NCBI RefSeq assembly: GCF_007896895.1
Contig: NZ_VOGW01000187.1
Coordinates: forward strand, 20,425-84,424
Source: Streptomyces misionensis
GTDB taxonomy: Bacteria; Actinomycetota; Actinomycetes; Streptomycetales; Streptomycetaceae
Direction of reading: 5' to 3'
Length of the DNA: 64,000 nucleotides
Shown one piece after another: positions 29,028-38,875 of the stretch. Below the pieces are notes generated by a model. It searched no databases. It was not told where the DNA came from and worked only from the letters and a program-made list of their open reading frames with translations. The position numbers and the translations under genes were made by a program. Position 1 is the stretch's first letter. Every line of letters starts with the position of its first letter.

Positions 29028-31412
29028 TCAGCGACCCAGACGCCCGCGCACCATTCCCACGAGCGAGTTGAGTTCGTCGATCCGCATCCGGCGCGCGGCG
29101 ACGAAGAAGACACCCAGCAGAACGGCTCCGCCGACGACCAGCGCCGCGAAGGAGCCGATGACGCCCTGGCCGAGGCTGTGCCCGATGCCGTAGCAGGCCG
29201 CGCCGCTGAGCAGGGCAGCCGGTACGGAGGCGATGCACAGCCGCGCGTATGTCCGCAGCACCCGGGCGCCGTCCAGGTCGCCGCCCAGCCGCTTGCGCAG
29301 CCGACGCCAGGCGACGACCACACCGATCGCGTAGGCGACGCCGTACGCGGCGGCCATGCCGGCGACCGCCCAGCGGGCCGGCAGCAGGAAGAAGCACAGC
29401 GCCGAAGCGCCCGCGTTGACCGCGGCGACGATGACGGTGTTGTAGAAGGGAGTGCGGGTGTCCTCGTAGGCGTAGAAGGCACGCAGGACGACGTACTGCA
29501 CCGAGAACGGGATCAGGCCGAGACCGAAGGCCATCAGCATGTAGCCCATGTTGGTGGCCGAGCTGGTGCCAGAGCTGCCGAAGATCAGGGTGCACATCGG
29601 GATGCCCAGCGACACGAAGCCGAAGGCGACCGGGACGATGGCGACCGCGGTGGTCCGCAGGCCCTGCGAGATGTCGTCGCGTACGGCGCCGCCATCGCCC
29701 TCGGCGGCCGAGCGGGAGATGCGCGGCAGCAGGGCGGCCATCAGGGAGACCGTGATGATGGCCTGGGGCAGGCCCCAGATCAGCTGGGCGTTGGCGTAGG
29801 CGGCGAAGCCGGTGCCGGAGACGCCGGATTCCTTGCCGGCCGCGGTGGACAGCTGGGTGACGATCATGGCGCCGGCCTGGTTGGCGAGCACGAACAGGAA
29901 CGTCCACTTGGCGAGCGCCGCCGCCTTGCCCAGACCGTGGCCGCGCCAGTCGAACCGCGGCCGGATCCGGAACCCGGTCTCGCGCAGATAGGGGATCATC
30001 GCCAGCGCCTGCACGACCAGGCCGAGCAGCACGCCGACGCCGAGCAGGCGCTGACCCTGCGGCGGAATGTTCGTGACCGTCATGTGGGAGTGCGCGGCGG
30101 TGCCGTAGACCCAGATGAACATGCCCAGCGTCACGATGATGACGATGTTGTTCAGGACCGGGGTCCACATCATCGCGCCGAACTTGCCGCGGGCGTTGAG
30201 GACCTGACCCATCACCACGTGGATGCCCATGAAGAAGATCGAGGGCAGGAAGTAGCGGGTGAAGGTGACCGCGACCTCATTGGCCGCCGGGTTGCTGGCG
30301 ACCGGGTTGGACAGCATGCGGACCAGCAGGGGGGCCGCGAACATCGCGAGGGCGGTCAGCGCGGCCAGCGCCACCATGACGAGGGTCAGCAGCCGGTTGG
30401 CGAAGGCCTCGCCGCCGTCCTCGTCCTCCTTCATCGAGCGGACCAGCTGCGGCACGAAGACCGAGTTGAGGCCGCCGCCCACGGTGAGGATGTAGATCAT
30501 GGTCGGCAGCTGGTAGGCGACCTGGAAGGAGTCGCCGAGGAAGCCGAGGCCGAGCGCGGAGACGATCAGCGCGGACCGGACGAAGCCGGTGAGCCGGGAG
30601 ACCAGGGTGCCCGCCGCCATGACGGCGCTGGACTTCAGCAGCCCGCCGGCCTTGCCGCCCTTCTTCGCGGGGGCGGGAGCGGCGGTCGCGACGGAGGCCG
30701 CGGGTGCCATGGCCGCCTCGGCCGCGGGGCCCGCCGGACCCGCTGGCTCGGCGGCCCCGGCCGGAGCCGGCACCGGGGGCTGCATCGGGTTGTGGGCGGC
30801 GTACGGCGCGGACTGGTATCCGGCGCCCGCGTACGGGTTCGGCTGCTGCGGGTGCTGACCGTAGTCCGGCGGGTACTGCCCACCGGCCCCCTGACCGTTG
30901 CCCGGCGCCGCGGCGGGACCCGGGACGCCCGCGGAGTCCATCGGCAGATGGCCGCCGCTGTGCTGCTGGTCCTTGAAGAGATGGGCGAAGGCGTCCGGCT
31001 CGTGGTACTCCTCGCCGGAGTGCGAGACCAGGTCGTCCACCCCCACGAACTGGGTGGTGCGCGGATCGTCGCCGTAGGGCAGGTAGGGCGCCGCGCCGTC
31101 GGGCTCCGGGGCCGGGGTCTGCGCCCACACCCGCGGATCGGGTGCGTAGGGCGACTGGGCGGGCCGGCCGTACAGCGGCTGCTCGTGGCCGTCCGGGGGC
31201 GGCGGGGGGTGCGCGGCACGGTCGTAGAGCGCCTCGGCGACCGGGTCCTGGGCGGTCAGGTCGTGCGCCCGGTAGGGGTCCTGCTCGTAGGCGTCCTGGA
31301 GGTACATGTCCGCCGCTTGCTGCGGCGGCACCTGGCCGGGGTCGGGCGGCGTCTCGGGGTAGCCCGAGCCGGCCGCGCCCTGGCCGCGGTCACCGTCGTA
31401 CGGCGCGTTCAT
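29028..31412 (-). CDS. murJ: Lipid II flippase MurJ (MviN)
   Basis: A 794-residue MOP-superfamily transporter that flips lipid II outward for peptidoglycan synthesis. The first 235 residues are a cytoplasmic Pro/Gln/Tyr/Gly-rich extension typical of actinobacteria. About 14 membrane helices follow from K-S-S-A-V-M-A-A-G-T-L-V-S-R-L-T-G-F-V-R, the MurJ signature with its essential Arg. Other family motifs include F-V-P-Q-L-V-R and R-A-F-Y-A-Y-E-D-T-R-T-P. The gene lies between a DUF6049 gene and the pseudokinase on the same strand, likely one operon. Confidence 0.95.
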   Translation of the reverse strand: MNAPYDGDRGQGAAGSGYPETPPDPGQVPPQQAADMYLQDAYEQDPYRAHDLTAQDPVAEALYDRAAHPPPPPDGHEQPLYGRPAQSPYAPDPRVWAQTPAPEPDGAAPYLPYGDDPRTTQFVGVDDLVSHSGEEYHEPDAFAHLFKDQQHSGGHLPMDSAGVPGPAAAPGNGQGAGGQYPPDYGQHPQQPNPYAGAGYQSAPYAAHNPMQPPVPAPAGAAEPAGPAGPAAEAAMAPAASVATAAPAPAKKGGKAGGLLKSSAVMAAGTLVSRLTGFVRSALIVSALGLGFLGDSFQVAYQLPTMIYILTVGGGLNSVFVPQLVRSMKEDEDGGEAFANRLLTLVMVALAALTALAMFAAPLLVRMLSNPVASNPAANEVAVTFTRYFLPSIFFMGIHVVMGQVLNARGKFGAMMWTPVLNNIVIIVTLGMFIWVYGTAAHSHMTVTNIPPQGQRLLGVGVLLGLVVQALAMIPYLRETGFRIRPRFDWRGHGLGKAAALAKWTFLFVLANQAGAMIVTQLSTAAGKESGVSGTGFAAYANAQLIWGLPQAIITVSLMAALLPRISRSAAEGDGGAVRDDISQGLRTTAVAIVPVAFGFVSLGIPMCTLIFGSSGTSSATNMGYMLMAFGLGLIPFSVQYVVLRAFYAYEDTRTPFYNTVIVAAVNAGASALCFFLLPARWAVAGMAAAYGVAYAIGVVVAWRRLRKRLGGDLDGARVLRTYARLCIASVPAALLSGAACYGIGHSLGQGVIGSFAALVVGGAVLLGVFFVAARRMRIDELNSLVGMVRGRLGR

Positions 31413-31458
31413 GCCTTACCCCACCTCATCGTCCCGGGCCCACCGGCCACGACATCGC

Positions 31459-33831
31459 TCAACGGTCCACTCTCTCACCCGTCCCGGACGGGTCGGTGCT
31501 TTCCGGTGCGGTGTCCGGCGCAGGGTCACTCGGCTGCTCCGGGTCGTCTGCCCCGGAGGCGGAGTCGGACTCCCCCGGGAGACGGTCCCCGGGCCCGTCG
31601 GGGTTCCCCGGCTCGTCGGAGTGCTCCCCCGCCTCGCCCGGTCCGCCCTCCCCGGCCTGGCGGGCGGCCGCGCGCTTGCGCTGGGTGTACATCCGGAAGC
31701 CGGCGAGGACGAGGAGCAGCACACCGCCGCCGATGACCAGCATCACCGTGGGCGTGACCTCGGTGACCTTCACATCGAAGGTGACGGGGGCGCCGTACTC
31801 CTGGCCGTCCTCGGTGTACAGCTGGGCGGTCACCGTCGCCCGGCCGTTGGCGTTGGCCGACGTGCTGAACTTCACCGACTGGGCGTGGCCGCCGGCGATG
31901 TCGACGCGCTGCTCCGAGTAGGCCTTGCCGCCGATCTTCAGACGGGTCGGCATGGTCGAGCTGAGGCGCAGCACCAGATGGCCGACCGGCTGGACCAGGT
32001 TGTTCTGGACGGTCACCGGGATGGTCGCGCTGCGTCCGGAGAGCTTGGTCTCCGACTTGTCGATCAGCTTGACCTGCCGGGACAGATCGTCGAGCCACGA
32101 CTCGACCCCGCTGCGGTAGCTGTCACCCGCCTCTTCCCGGCCGCGCCACGACGTGGACATCCCGCGGTTTATGGCCCGCCCGAACGGCGTCACCACGCGG
32201 GACTGGTCGGAGAGGATCACCTGGAAGTTGTCGAGCTTGTCCTGGGTGCTGGCGATCTGCCCGAAGGCCGAGACCGGCAGCTCCTGCCGGCGCAGGGCGG
32301 AGGGGTAGGCGGAGGTCGAGGGGATGCGCGTGGTGGCGTTCGGGTCGGGCTTGGCCTTGGCCGCCGCGGTCAGGTCCTGGGCCTGGGACCAGGTACCGCC
32401 TTGGAGCGCCTTCACCGCCGTGGCCATCGCCTGGACCTGGGCCGCGGTGGGCATGCGCTGCGGCGCGACGACGATGCTGCGCTGCTGGTCCGTCTGGGCG
32501 TTGATCTCCAGGCTCTGGGCCAGGAACTGCTGGACGGCGAGTGTGGCCGGGCCGGCCTTCGTCAGGTCGCCCTCGAAGGCCGTGGACAGCTTGGCGTCGG
32601 CGACGATCGCCGTGGTGCCGCCGCCGACCGGACGGGCCGCCGAGGGCGTGTACGACAGCCCGTCGGTCTCCTGGAGGCTGTCGCTGCGGGCGATCACCCG
32701 GTCGGCGCCGGCCGAGGTCGCGACCCTCATGATCGACGGGTCGACGGCGCCGTCCACGGGCCACGCGTAGTCCGTGCTCGGTGTGACATGGAGCACGGTC
32801 TTCACGGTGGTGGCGGCGACGTCGGTGGCGTCCTTGAGGTGGCTCAGGGAGCCGGTGACGCTGGTGCCGCGGTGGGCGAGGGAGGCGAGATCCGGGTCGG
32901 CGAAGGGCAGTGCGACGACCTCCTTGCCCACGACCGCCTTCTGGAGATCCGCCAGCCACTGCTTGGCGAGCGCCTGGTGATCCTTGGGGCCGGGCGTGGT
33001 GGTGCCGCCGTCTCCCGGCAGCTGGTAGTTGCCCGATGCCATGGCGTCCACGGAGGCCAGCAGGTCCGGGTCGATCACCCAGGTGACGTCCAGGTCCTTG
33101 CCCAGGTCGACCATCTGGGCCAGACGGCCGCCCGGCGCCAGCTCCTTGGCCAGGTCGTCGTTGAGGAACTCGGGCGTCTGCAGCTCGCCGGCGCCGGTTC
33201 TGGCCGTCATGTGGACGGTCGACAGCAGCGGCCACAGGACCGTCGTCCGCGTCTTGGTGCCGGCGTCGGACGGCTGCCACGGCAGGAACGTCCGCTGCAC
33301 GCCGAGCAGCTGCTGCCAGGGCTGCGCGGAGGTCTGCCCGGACAGCGCGACCCCGAATTCATAGACGCCGTCCGCGCCGAGGTCCAGCTTGTCCACCGGG
33401 ACGGAGATGCTGAAGTGCTCGGCGATGCCCGGCGCCAGCTTGGCGAACTTCTGCTCGTACTTGCCGCCGATCTCGGTGCCGCCGGCGCCCTGGAGATCGT
33501 CGGGGTGGCGGGCCACCGAGCTGATCTCCGAGCGGGTGTTCAGCATCGGCCCGACCCGCAGGCCCACATGGGCGCCGGTGACGGTCTGCTTGCCGTTGTT
33601 GGTCACCGTGCCGGAGACGGTCAGGGTGTCGCCGTCGGTGGGGGCGCCTGGGCTCAGCGAGTCCAGGGAGACCGACACCGGATCCCCGGACGCGGCCTGG
33701 GCGGGCGCGGCGGCGGGCAGCTGGAGCAGTCCGGCCAGCAGTGGCGCCCCGGCGAGCAGCGCTCCGGTGCGCCGCAGCCAGCGGCGCGCAGGTGAGGCAC
33801 TGGTCCCCTGGAAGTCAGCCGCCTCGGCCAC
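31459..33831 (-). CDS. DUF6049 secreted, membrane-anchored protein
   Basis: A 790-residue protein with an N-terminal signal (R-R-W-L-R-R-T-G-A-L-L-A-G-A-P-L-L near residues 17-34, A-Q-A-A-S cleavage near 47). A large extracytoplasmic region contains beta-rich segments such as T-L-T-V-S-G-T-V-T-N-N-G-K. Near residues 690-712 there is one membrane helix (M-L-V-I-G-G-G-V-L-L-L-V-L-A-G), then a basic stop and an acidic Pro/Ser/Gly tail. The family is always next to murJ in actinobacteria, but its role is unknown. The GTG start lies in a divergent region facing cca. The stop is 46 bases from murJ. Confidence 0.85.
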   Translation of the reverse strand: MAEAADFQGTSASPARRWLRRTGALLAGAPLLAGLLQLPAAAPAQAASGDPVSVSLDSLSPGAPTDGDTLTVSGTVTNNGKQTVTGAHVGLRVGPMLNTRSEISSVARHPDDLQGAGGTEIGGKYEQKFAKLAPGIAEHFSISVPVDKLDLGADGVYEFGVALSGQTSAQPWQQLLGVQRTFLPWQPSDAGTKTRTTVLWPLLSTVHMTARTGAGELQTPEFLNDDLAKELAPGGRLAQMVDLGKDLDVTWVIDPDLLASVDAMASGNYQLPGDGGTTTPGPKDHQALAKQWLADLQKAVVGKEVVALPFADPDLASLAHRGTSVTGSLSHLKDATDVAATTVKTVLHVTPSTDYAWPVDGAVDPSIMRVATSAGADRVIARSDSLQETDGLSYTPSAARPVGGGTTAIVADAKLSTAFEGDLTKAGPATLAVQQFLAQSLEINAQTDQQRSIVVAPQRMPTAAQVQAMATAVKALQGGTWSQAQDLTAAAKAKPDPNATTRIPSTSAYPSALRRQELPVSAFGQIASTQDKLDNFQVILSDQSRVVTPFGRAINRGMSTSWRGREEAGDSYRSGVESWLDDLSRQVKLIDKSETKLSGRSATIPVTVQNNLVQPVGHLVLRLSSTMPTRLKIGGKAYSEQRVDIAGGHAQSVKFSTSANANGRATVTAQLYTEDGQEYGAPVTFDVKVTEVTPTVMLVIGGGVLLLVLAGFRMYTQRKRAAARQAGEGGPGEAGEHSDEPGNPDGPGDRLPGESDSASGADDPEQPSDPAPDTAPESTDPSGTGERVDR

Positions 33832-34108
33832 GCGCTCGCCCGTCCCTCGTCGTCGTCAGTGGTCGTCGGAATGTGCGTCCCCGCATGGTAACGATGCGCG
33901 CGGAGCGGAAGTGCCGCGGTCTCGTCACAAGATCGCCGAGCGGCGACGACCTGTCCTCTATATCCAGTATCGAGGGGAGAGAGGTCGTACGCCGCAAGGG
34001 CAGCGCTTGCACGGGTATGCCGGGAGCTGTCCGCACCCCGCCCCGGCGGGACGGCCCGCGCCTTATGGGGGAGCCCCGGAGGGCCCGGGCCACGTACCCT
34101 CTTCTGTT

Positions 34109-35551
34109 GTGCCGAACCCCAACGAAGACACTCCCTCCGCCCTGAGCCAGGCGCAGCAGCGCGCGGTCACCGAGCTGCTGCGGGTGGCGCCGGTCGCCGA
34201 CGATCTCGCCCGCCGATTCCAGGAGGCCGGGTTCTCCCTCGCCCTGGTCGGCGGGTCGGTGCGCGACGCACTGCTCGGCCGGCTCGGCAACGATCTGGAC
34301 TTCACCACCGATGCCCGCCCCGAGGACGTACTGAAGATCGTCCGGCCTTGGGCGGACGCCGTCTGGGAGGTGGGGATCGCCTTCGGCACCGTAGGCGCCC
34401 AGAAGGACGGCTATCAGATCGAGGTCACCACCTACCGGTCGGAGGCGTACGACCGCACCTCGCGCAAGCCCGAGGTGTCCTACGGCGACTCCATCGAGGA
34501 GGACCTGGTCCGCCGGGACTTCACGGTCAACGCGATGGCCGTGGCACTGCCGGCGAAGGAGTTCATCGATCCGCACGGTGGCCTGGAGGACCTCGCGGCA
34601 CGGGTGCTGCGGACGCCGGGCACACCGGAGGAGTCCTTCTCGGACGACCCGCTGCGGATGATGCGCGCCGCGCGCTTCGCCGCCCAGCTGGACTTCGAGG
34701 TCGCGCCCGAGGTCGTCACCGCCATGGCGGACATGGCGGGGCGCATCGAGATCGTCTCGGCGGAACGGGTCCGGGACGAGCTGAACAAGCTGGTTCTCTC
34801 CGAGCACCCGCGCAAGGGGCTGACCCTGCTCGTCGACAGCGGGCTCGCCGATCATGTGCTGCCCGAGCTGCCGGCGCTGCGTCTGGAGCGTGACGAGCAC
34901 CACCGGCACAAGGACGTCTACGAGCACACGCTGATCGTCCTGGAGCAGGCGATCGCGCTGGAGGAGAACGGCCCCGACCTCACGCTGCGGCTGGCCGCGC
35001 TGCTGCATGACATCGGCAAGCCGCGCACCCGCCGCTTCGAGAAGGACGGCCGGGTCTCCTTCCACCACCACGAGGTGGTCGGCGCCAAGATGACCAAGAA
35101 GCGCATGACCGCCCTGAAGTACTCCAACGAGCTGGTGAAGGACGTCTCGCGGCTGGTCGAGCTCCATCTGCGCTTCCACGGCTACGGCACCGGGGAGTGG
35201 ACGGACTCGGCGGTCCGCCGCTACGTCCGTGACGCGGGCCCCCTGCTGGAACGCCTGCACAAGCTGACCCGCTCCGATTGCACCACCCGCAACAAGAGGA
35301 AGGCGACCGCGCTGTCCCGGGCCTATGACGGCCTGGAGGAGCGCATCGCCCAGTTGCAGGAGCAGGAGGAGCTGGACGCGATCCGCCCGGACCTCGACGG
35401 CAACCAGATCATGGAGATCCTGGGCGTCGGTCCCGGCCCGGTGATCGGCAAGGCGTACAAGCACCTGCTGGAGCTGCGGCTGGAGAACGGTCCGATGGAG
35501 CGCGATGCCGCGGTGGCCGCGCTCAAGGAGTGGTGGGCCGGGCAGGAGTGA
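34109..35551 (+). CDS. cca: CCA tRNA nucleotidyltransferase
   Basis: A 480-residue enzyme that adds or repairs the 3' CCA of tRNA. The nucleotidyltransferase core has L-V-G-G-S-V-R-D-A-L-L-G-R and the metal site N-D-L-D-F-T-T-D-A-R (residues 45-75). R-R-D-F-T-V-N-A-M-A follows. The C-terminal HD domain shows L-L-H-D-I-G-K-P-R-T-R-R near residue 300. GTG 34109 was chosen because homology begins soon after (P-N-P-N-E-D); the open frame extends 240 codons upstream across the divergent promoter region. Two parS sites follow the stop. Confidence 0.95.
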   Translation: MPNPNEDTPSALSQAQQRAVTELLRVAPVADDLARRFQEAGFSLALVGGSVRDALLGRLGNDLDFTTDARPEDVLKIVRPWADAVWEVGIAFGTVGAQKDGYQIEVTTYRSEAYDRTSRKPEVSYGDSIEEDLVRRDFTVNAMAVALPAKEFIDPHGGLEDLAARVLRTPGTPEESFSDDPLRMMRAARFAAQLDFEVAPEVVTAMADMAGRIEIVSAERVRDELNKLVLSEHPRKGLTLLVDSGLADHVLPELPALRLERDEHHRHKDVYEHTLIVLEQAIALEENGPDLTLRLAALLHDIGKPRTRRFEKDGRVSFHHHEVVGAKMTKKRMTALKYSNELVKDVSRLVELHLRFHGYGTGEWTDSAVRRYVRDAGPLLERLHKLTRSDCTTRNKRKATALSRAYDGLEERIAQLQEQEELDAIRPDLDGNQIMEILGVGPGPVIGKAYKHLLELRLENGPMERDAAVAALKEWWAGQE

Positions 35552-35570
35552 GCGCAGGGGCCCGGCCGGT

Positions 35571-35584
35571 GTTTCACGTGAAAC
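35571..35584. promoter_or_regulatory. parS site after cca (first of a pair)
   Basis: Perfect GTTTCACGTGAAAC, 20 bases after the cca stop and 45 bases centre to centre from the next parS. Confidence 0.95.
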
Positions 35585-35605
35585 ATCCTTCGGGCCGACC
35601 GTGCC

Positions 35606-35639
35606 GAGGGTCGATGTTTCACGTGAAACATCGACCCTC
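35606..35639. terminator. parS-centred 34-bp palindrome between convergent genes
   Basis: Bases 35606-35622 are the exact reverse complement of 35623-35639, a perfect 34-bp palindrome whose centre is parS GTTTCACGTGAAAC (35616-35629). As RNA it would fold into a long hairpin and could end cca or MFS transcripts. The MFS stop codon lies inside it (35619-35621). Confidence 0.75.
35616..35629. promoter_or_regulatory. parS site overlapping the MFS gene end (second of a pair)
   Basis: Perfect GTTTCACGTGAAAC embedded in the 34-bp palindrome; it supplies the stop codon of the leftward MFS gene. Confidence 0.95.
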
Positions 35640-36920
35640 TTTCCGTGTCTCTGCCCCGCGCAGCCGCTCGAAGTGCGCCAAGAAGACGGCCACGACCGCG
35701 TAGATCGCGGCCACCAGGGCGACCAGTGCCGGTGATCTGCCATCCGGCGGGAGTATCAGGGCCGCCACCCCGGCCGCACCGACGAAGGCCACGTTGAAGA
35801 GCACGTCGTAGACCGAGAAGACCCGCCCCCGGAAGCCGTCGTCCACGCCGGCCTGGACGATGGTGTCGGTGGCGATCTTGGCGCCCTGGGTGATCAGCCC
35901 GAGCACGAACACCGCGACGAGCAGCGGTGCGGTGGCGAAGGGCAGACCGAGCGCGGGTTCCAGCAGCGCGGCCGCCGCCGAGCACACCACGATCCAGCGG
36001 ATCGGTCCCAGCCGTCCCGCCGCCCAGGGTGTCACCACGGCCGCCACGAAGAATCCCGCGCCGGAGAGGGCCAGCGCCAGGCCGAGCAGCCGCAGTCCCT
36101 CCTCGGGTGTGGCCGCGAGGGAGTAGCGGCAGAGCATGAGCAGCAGGACGAGGAGCGCGCCGTAGCAGAAGCGCATCAGCGTCATCGAGCCCAGCGCCCA
36201 GGCCGCGCCCCTGCGTCCCGGGGTGGCCAGGTGCCTCATGGCCGCGAACAGATCGCGCGCCGTGTCGGCGAGCGCGGTCGTCAGATGCGGTTGCAGCTGC
36301 TGCCGGTCGGGGCCGAGGAGGGTGGGGGCCATGCTCAGGGAGACGGCTGCCGCGCACAGATACAGAAAGGCGCCCAGCAGCACCACGGCGGCATCGGACC
36401 CCGAGGAGAGCAGCCGTACCCCGAAGGCGAGTCCGCCGCCGACCGTCGCGGCGAGCGTGCCGGCCGTCGGGGACAGGGAGTTGGCGATCACCAGTCGATC
36501 GGTGTCGACCACCCGGGGCAGGGCTGCGGACAGCCCGGCCAGGATGAAGCGGTTGACGGCCGTGACACACAGCGCGGAGGCGTAGAAGAGCCAGGCCGGT
36601 ACGTGGCCCGCCATCAGCAGGGCGGTGCCGGCAGCCAGCAGCGCGCGCAGCAGATTGCCGTGGACGAACACCTGACGGCGCCGCCAGCGGTCCAGCAGGA
36701 CGCCCGCGAAGGGGCCGATGAGCGAGTAGGGGAGCAGCAGCACCGCCATCGCAGAGGCGATCGCGGCGGGCGAGGTCTGTTTCTCGGGGGAGAAGACGAC
36801 ATAGGCGGCGAGCGCGATCTGGTAGACACCGTCGGCGCCCTGGGACAGCAGACGGACGTACAGCAGACGCCGGAAGTACCGCAGGCGCAGCAGGACGCGC
36901 AGGTCACGGACGACGGGCAT
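35619..36920 (-). CDS. MFS transporter, multidrug-efflux-like
   Basis: A 433-residue major facilitator with about 12 hydrophobic segments. The A-like motif L-L-D-R-W-R-R-R-Q-V-F-V-H-G-N is in the loop between helices 2 and 3, and the early G-P-F-A-G-V motif is clear. The sequence resembles the actinobacterial MFS family near cca and ino1; the substrate is unknown. ATG 36920 is preferred because GTGAGG lies nine bases upstream; the in-frame ATG at 36935 falls in that site. The last three codons, C-F-T, and the stop come from a parS sequence. Confidence 0.87.
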   Translation of the reverse strand: MPVVRDLRVLLRLRYFRRLLYVRLLSQGADGVYQIALAAYVVFSPEKQTSPAAIASAMAVLLLPYSLIGPFAGVLLDRWRRRQVFVHGNLLRALLAAGTALLMAGHVPAWLFYASALCVTAVNRFILAGLSAALPRVVDTDRLVIANSLSPTAGTLAATVGGGLAFGVRLLSSGSDAAVVLLGAFLYLCAAAVSLSMAPTLLGPDRQQLQPHLTTALADTARDLFAAMRHLATPGRRGAAWALGSMTLMRFCYGALLVLLLMLCRYSLAATPEEGLRLLGLALALSGAGFFVAAVVTPWAAGRLGPIRWIVVCSAAAALLEPALGLPFATAPLLVAVFVLGLITQGAKIATDTIVQAGVDDGFRGRVFSVYDVLFNVAFVGAAGVAALILPPDGRSPALVALVAAIYAVVAVFLAHFERLRGAETRKEGRCFT

Positions 36921-36942
36921 GGGGCACAGCCTCACATATGCG

Positions 36943-36976
36943 GAAGGTCCCCGGGTCGGAGGACCCGGGGACCTTC
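36943..36976 (-). terminator. ino1 terminator
   Basis: Perfect 15-bp arms 36943-36957 and 36962-36976 with a 4-base loop, downstream of ino1 and just upstream of the MFS start. Confidence 0.85.
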
Positions 36977-37065
36977 ACAGCCCTGGCAGGAGCGATTTTT
37001 GTGCGAGCGGTTCCACGCCGGGGCGCGTCGCGTCACGCGCCGCCAGCGCGCCGCGCTGGGCCGAG

Positions 37066-38148
37066 TTAGCGCTCGACCTCGCCGCGGATGAACTTCTCGA
37101 CGTTCTCGCGGGCCTCGTCGTCGAAGTACTGGACCGGCGGGGACTTCATGAAGTAGGAGGACGCGGAGAGCACGGGGCCACCGATGCCGCGGTCCTTGGC
37201 GATCTTCGCGGCGCGCAGGGCGTCGATGATGACACCGGCGGAGTTCGGGGAGTCCCAGACTTCGAGCTTGTACTCCAGGTTCAGCGGAACGTCACCGAAG
37301 GCGCGGCCCTCGAGGCGGACGTACGCCCACTTGCGGTCGTCCAGCCAGGCCACGTAGTCGGACGGGCCGATGTGGACGTTCTTCTCGCCGAGGTCCCGGT
37401 CGGGGATCTGGGAGGTGACGGCCTGCGTCTTGGAGATCTTCTTGGACTCGAGACGCTCGCGCTCGAGCATGTTCTTGAAGTCCATGTTGCCGCCGACGTT
37501 CAGCTGCATCGTGCGGTCCAGGATGACACCGCGGTCCTCGAACAGCTTGGCCATGACGCGGTGCGTGATGGTGGCGCCGACCTGGGACTTGATGTCGTCA
37601 CCGACGATCGGGACACCGGCCTCGGTGAACTTGTCCGCCCACTCCTTGGTACCGGCGATGAAGACCGGAAGGGCGTTGACGAAGGCGACCTTGGCGTCGA
37701 TGGCGCACTGGGCGTAGAACTTCGCCGCGTCCTCGGAGCCGACCGGCAGGTAGCAGACCAGGACGTCGACCTGCTTGTCCTTCAGGATCTGGACGACGTC
37801 GACCGGCTCGGCGTCCGACTCCTCGATGGTGGCGCGGTAGTACTTGCCGAGGCCGTCGAGGGTGTGGCCGCGCTGCACGGTGATGCCGGTGTTCGGCACG
37901 TCGCAGATCTTGATGGTGTTGTTCTCGGAGGCGCCGATGGCGTCCGCCAGGTCGAGGCCGACCTTCTTGGCGTCCACGTCGAACGCGGCCACGAACTCGA
38001 TGTCACGCACGTGGTAGTCACCGAACTGCACGTGCATCAGACCGGGGACCTTGGCCGCCGGGTCGGCGTCCTTGTAGTACTCGACTCCCTGCACCAGCGA
38101 CGCGGCGCAGTTGCCCACGCCGACGATGGCTACGCGAACCGAACCCAT
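37066..38148 (-). CDS. ino1: Inositol-3-phosphate synthase (myo-inositol-1-phosphate synthase)
   Basis: A 360-residue NAD-dependent enzyme that makes inositol 3-phosphate from glucose 6-phosphate, feeding phosphatidylinositol and mycothiol synthesis. The NAD motif [13 protein letters not shown] is at residues 6-18. [20 protein letters not shown] and S-Y-F-M-K-S-P are actinobacterial Ino1 signatures. The ATG follows the padR stop by 43 bases on the same strand, suggesting a padR-ino1 operon. Confidence 0.95.
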   Translation of the reverse strand: MGSVRVAIVGVGNCAASLVQGVEYYKDADPAAKVPGLMHVQFGDYHVRDIEFVAAFDVDAKKVGLDLADAIGASENNTIKICDVPNTGITVQRGHTLDGLGKYYRATIEESDAEPVDVVQILKDKQVDVLVCYLPVGSEDAAKFYAQCAIDAKVAFVNALPVFIAGTKEWADKFTEAGVPIVGDDIKSQVGATITHRVMAKLFEDRGVILDRTMQLNVGGNMDFKNMLERERLESKKISKTQAVTSQIPDRDLGEKNVHIGPSDYVAWLDDRKWAYVRLEGRAFGDVPLNLEYKLEVWDSPNSAGVIIDALRAAKIAKDRGIGGPVLSASSYFMKSPPVQYFDDEARENVEKFIRGEVER

Positions 38149-38191
38149 TCCGGTTGCTCCCTGTGTGTACGAGTGAGGCCCTGACTGGGAC

Positions 38192-38875
38192 TCACGTGGC
38201 GGTGTCGTCGGGCGTATCCGTCCGGGAGGTGTCCCCCGGACGGGGCAGGCCGCCCGTCGATCCAGTGGTGGTGTCCTGTTGAGCGGACCCCCCGGACGCG
38301 GAACCCCTCAGGTCCCGTCCGGCTCGCTCGCTCTCGATGAGCTCGTTCAGCCAGCGCACTTCGCGCTCCACGGACTCCATTCCGTGGCGCTGGAGCTCAA
38401 GTGTGTAGTCGTCCAGCCGCTCCCGCGTACGAGCCAGGGAGGCGCGCATCTTCTCCAAGCGCTCCTCCAGGCGGCTGCGCCGGCCCTCCAGCACGCGCAT
38501 GCGCACATCGCGCGAGGTCTGCCCGAAGAAGGCGAACCGTGCGGCGAAGTGCTCGTCCTCGTACGCGTCGGGGCCGGTCTGCGAAAGCAGGTCCTCGAAG
38601 TGCTCCTTACCTTCCGCCGTCAACCGGTAGACGATCTTGGCGCGGCGTCCGGCGAGGGGAGCGGCGAGGGCGTCCTCGTGGGTGTTGCCGGGTTCCTCGG
38701 TCAACCAGCCGTTGGCGAGCAACGTCTTGAGGCAGGGATACAAGGTCCCGTAGCTGAACGCACGGAACACACCCAGGGACGTATTGAGTCGTTTACGCAG
38801 CTCATAGCCGTGCATGGGGGACTCGCGCAGCAGGCCGAGCACGGCGAACTCAAGGATGCCGGAGCGCCGGCTCAT
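38192..38875 (-). CDS. PadR-family transcriptional regulator
   Basis: A 227-residue regulator. The PadR winged helix (residues 1-100) has [20 protein letters not shown] and [10 protein letters not shown], followed by an effector/dimerisation region rich in charged helices and a Ser/Thr/Gly tail. The ATG is preceded by GAGGAGG five bases upstream, so the longer open frame (to 39001) is rejected. A 10-bp inverted repeat about 75 bases upstream is the likely autoregulatory operator. It probably controls the ino1 operon and perhaps the divergent PBP gene. Confidence 0.9.
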   Translation of the reverse strand: MSRRSGILEFAVLGLLRESPMHGYELRKRLNTSLGVFRAFSYGTLYPCLKTLLANGWLTEEPGNTHEDALAAPLAGRRAKIVYRLTAEGKEHFEDLLSQTGPDAYEDEHFAARFAFFGQTSRDVRMRVLEGRRSRLEERLEKMRASLARTRERLDDYTLELQRHGMESVEREVRWLNELIESERAGRDLRGSASGGSAQQDTTTGSTGGLPRPGDTSRTDTPDDTAT

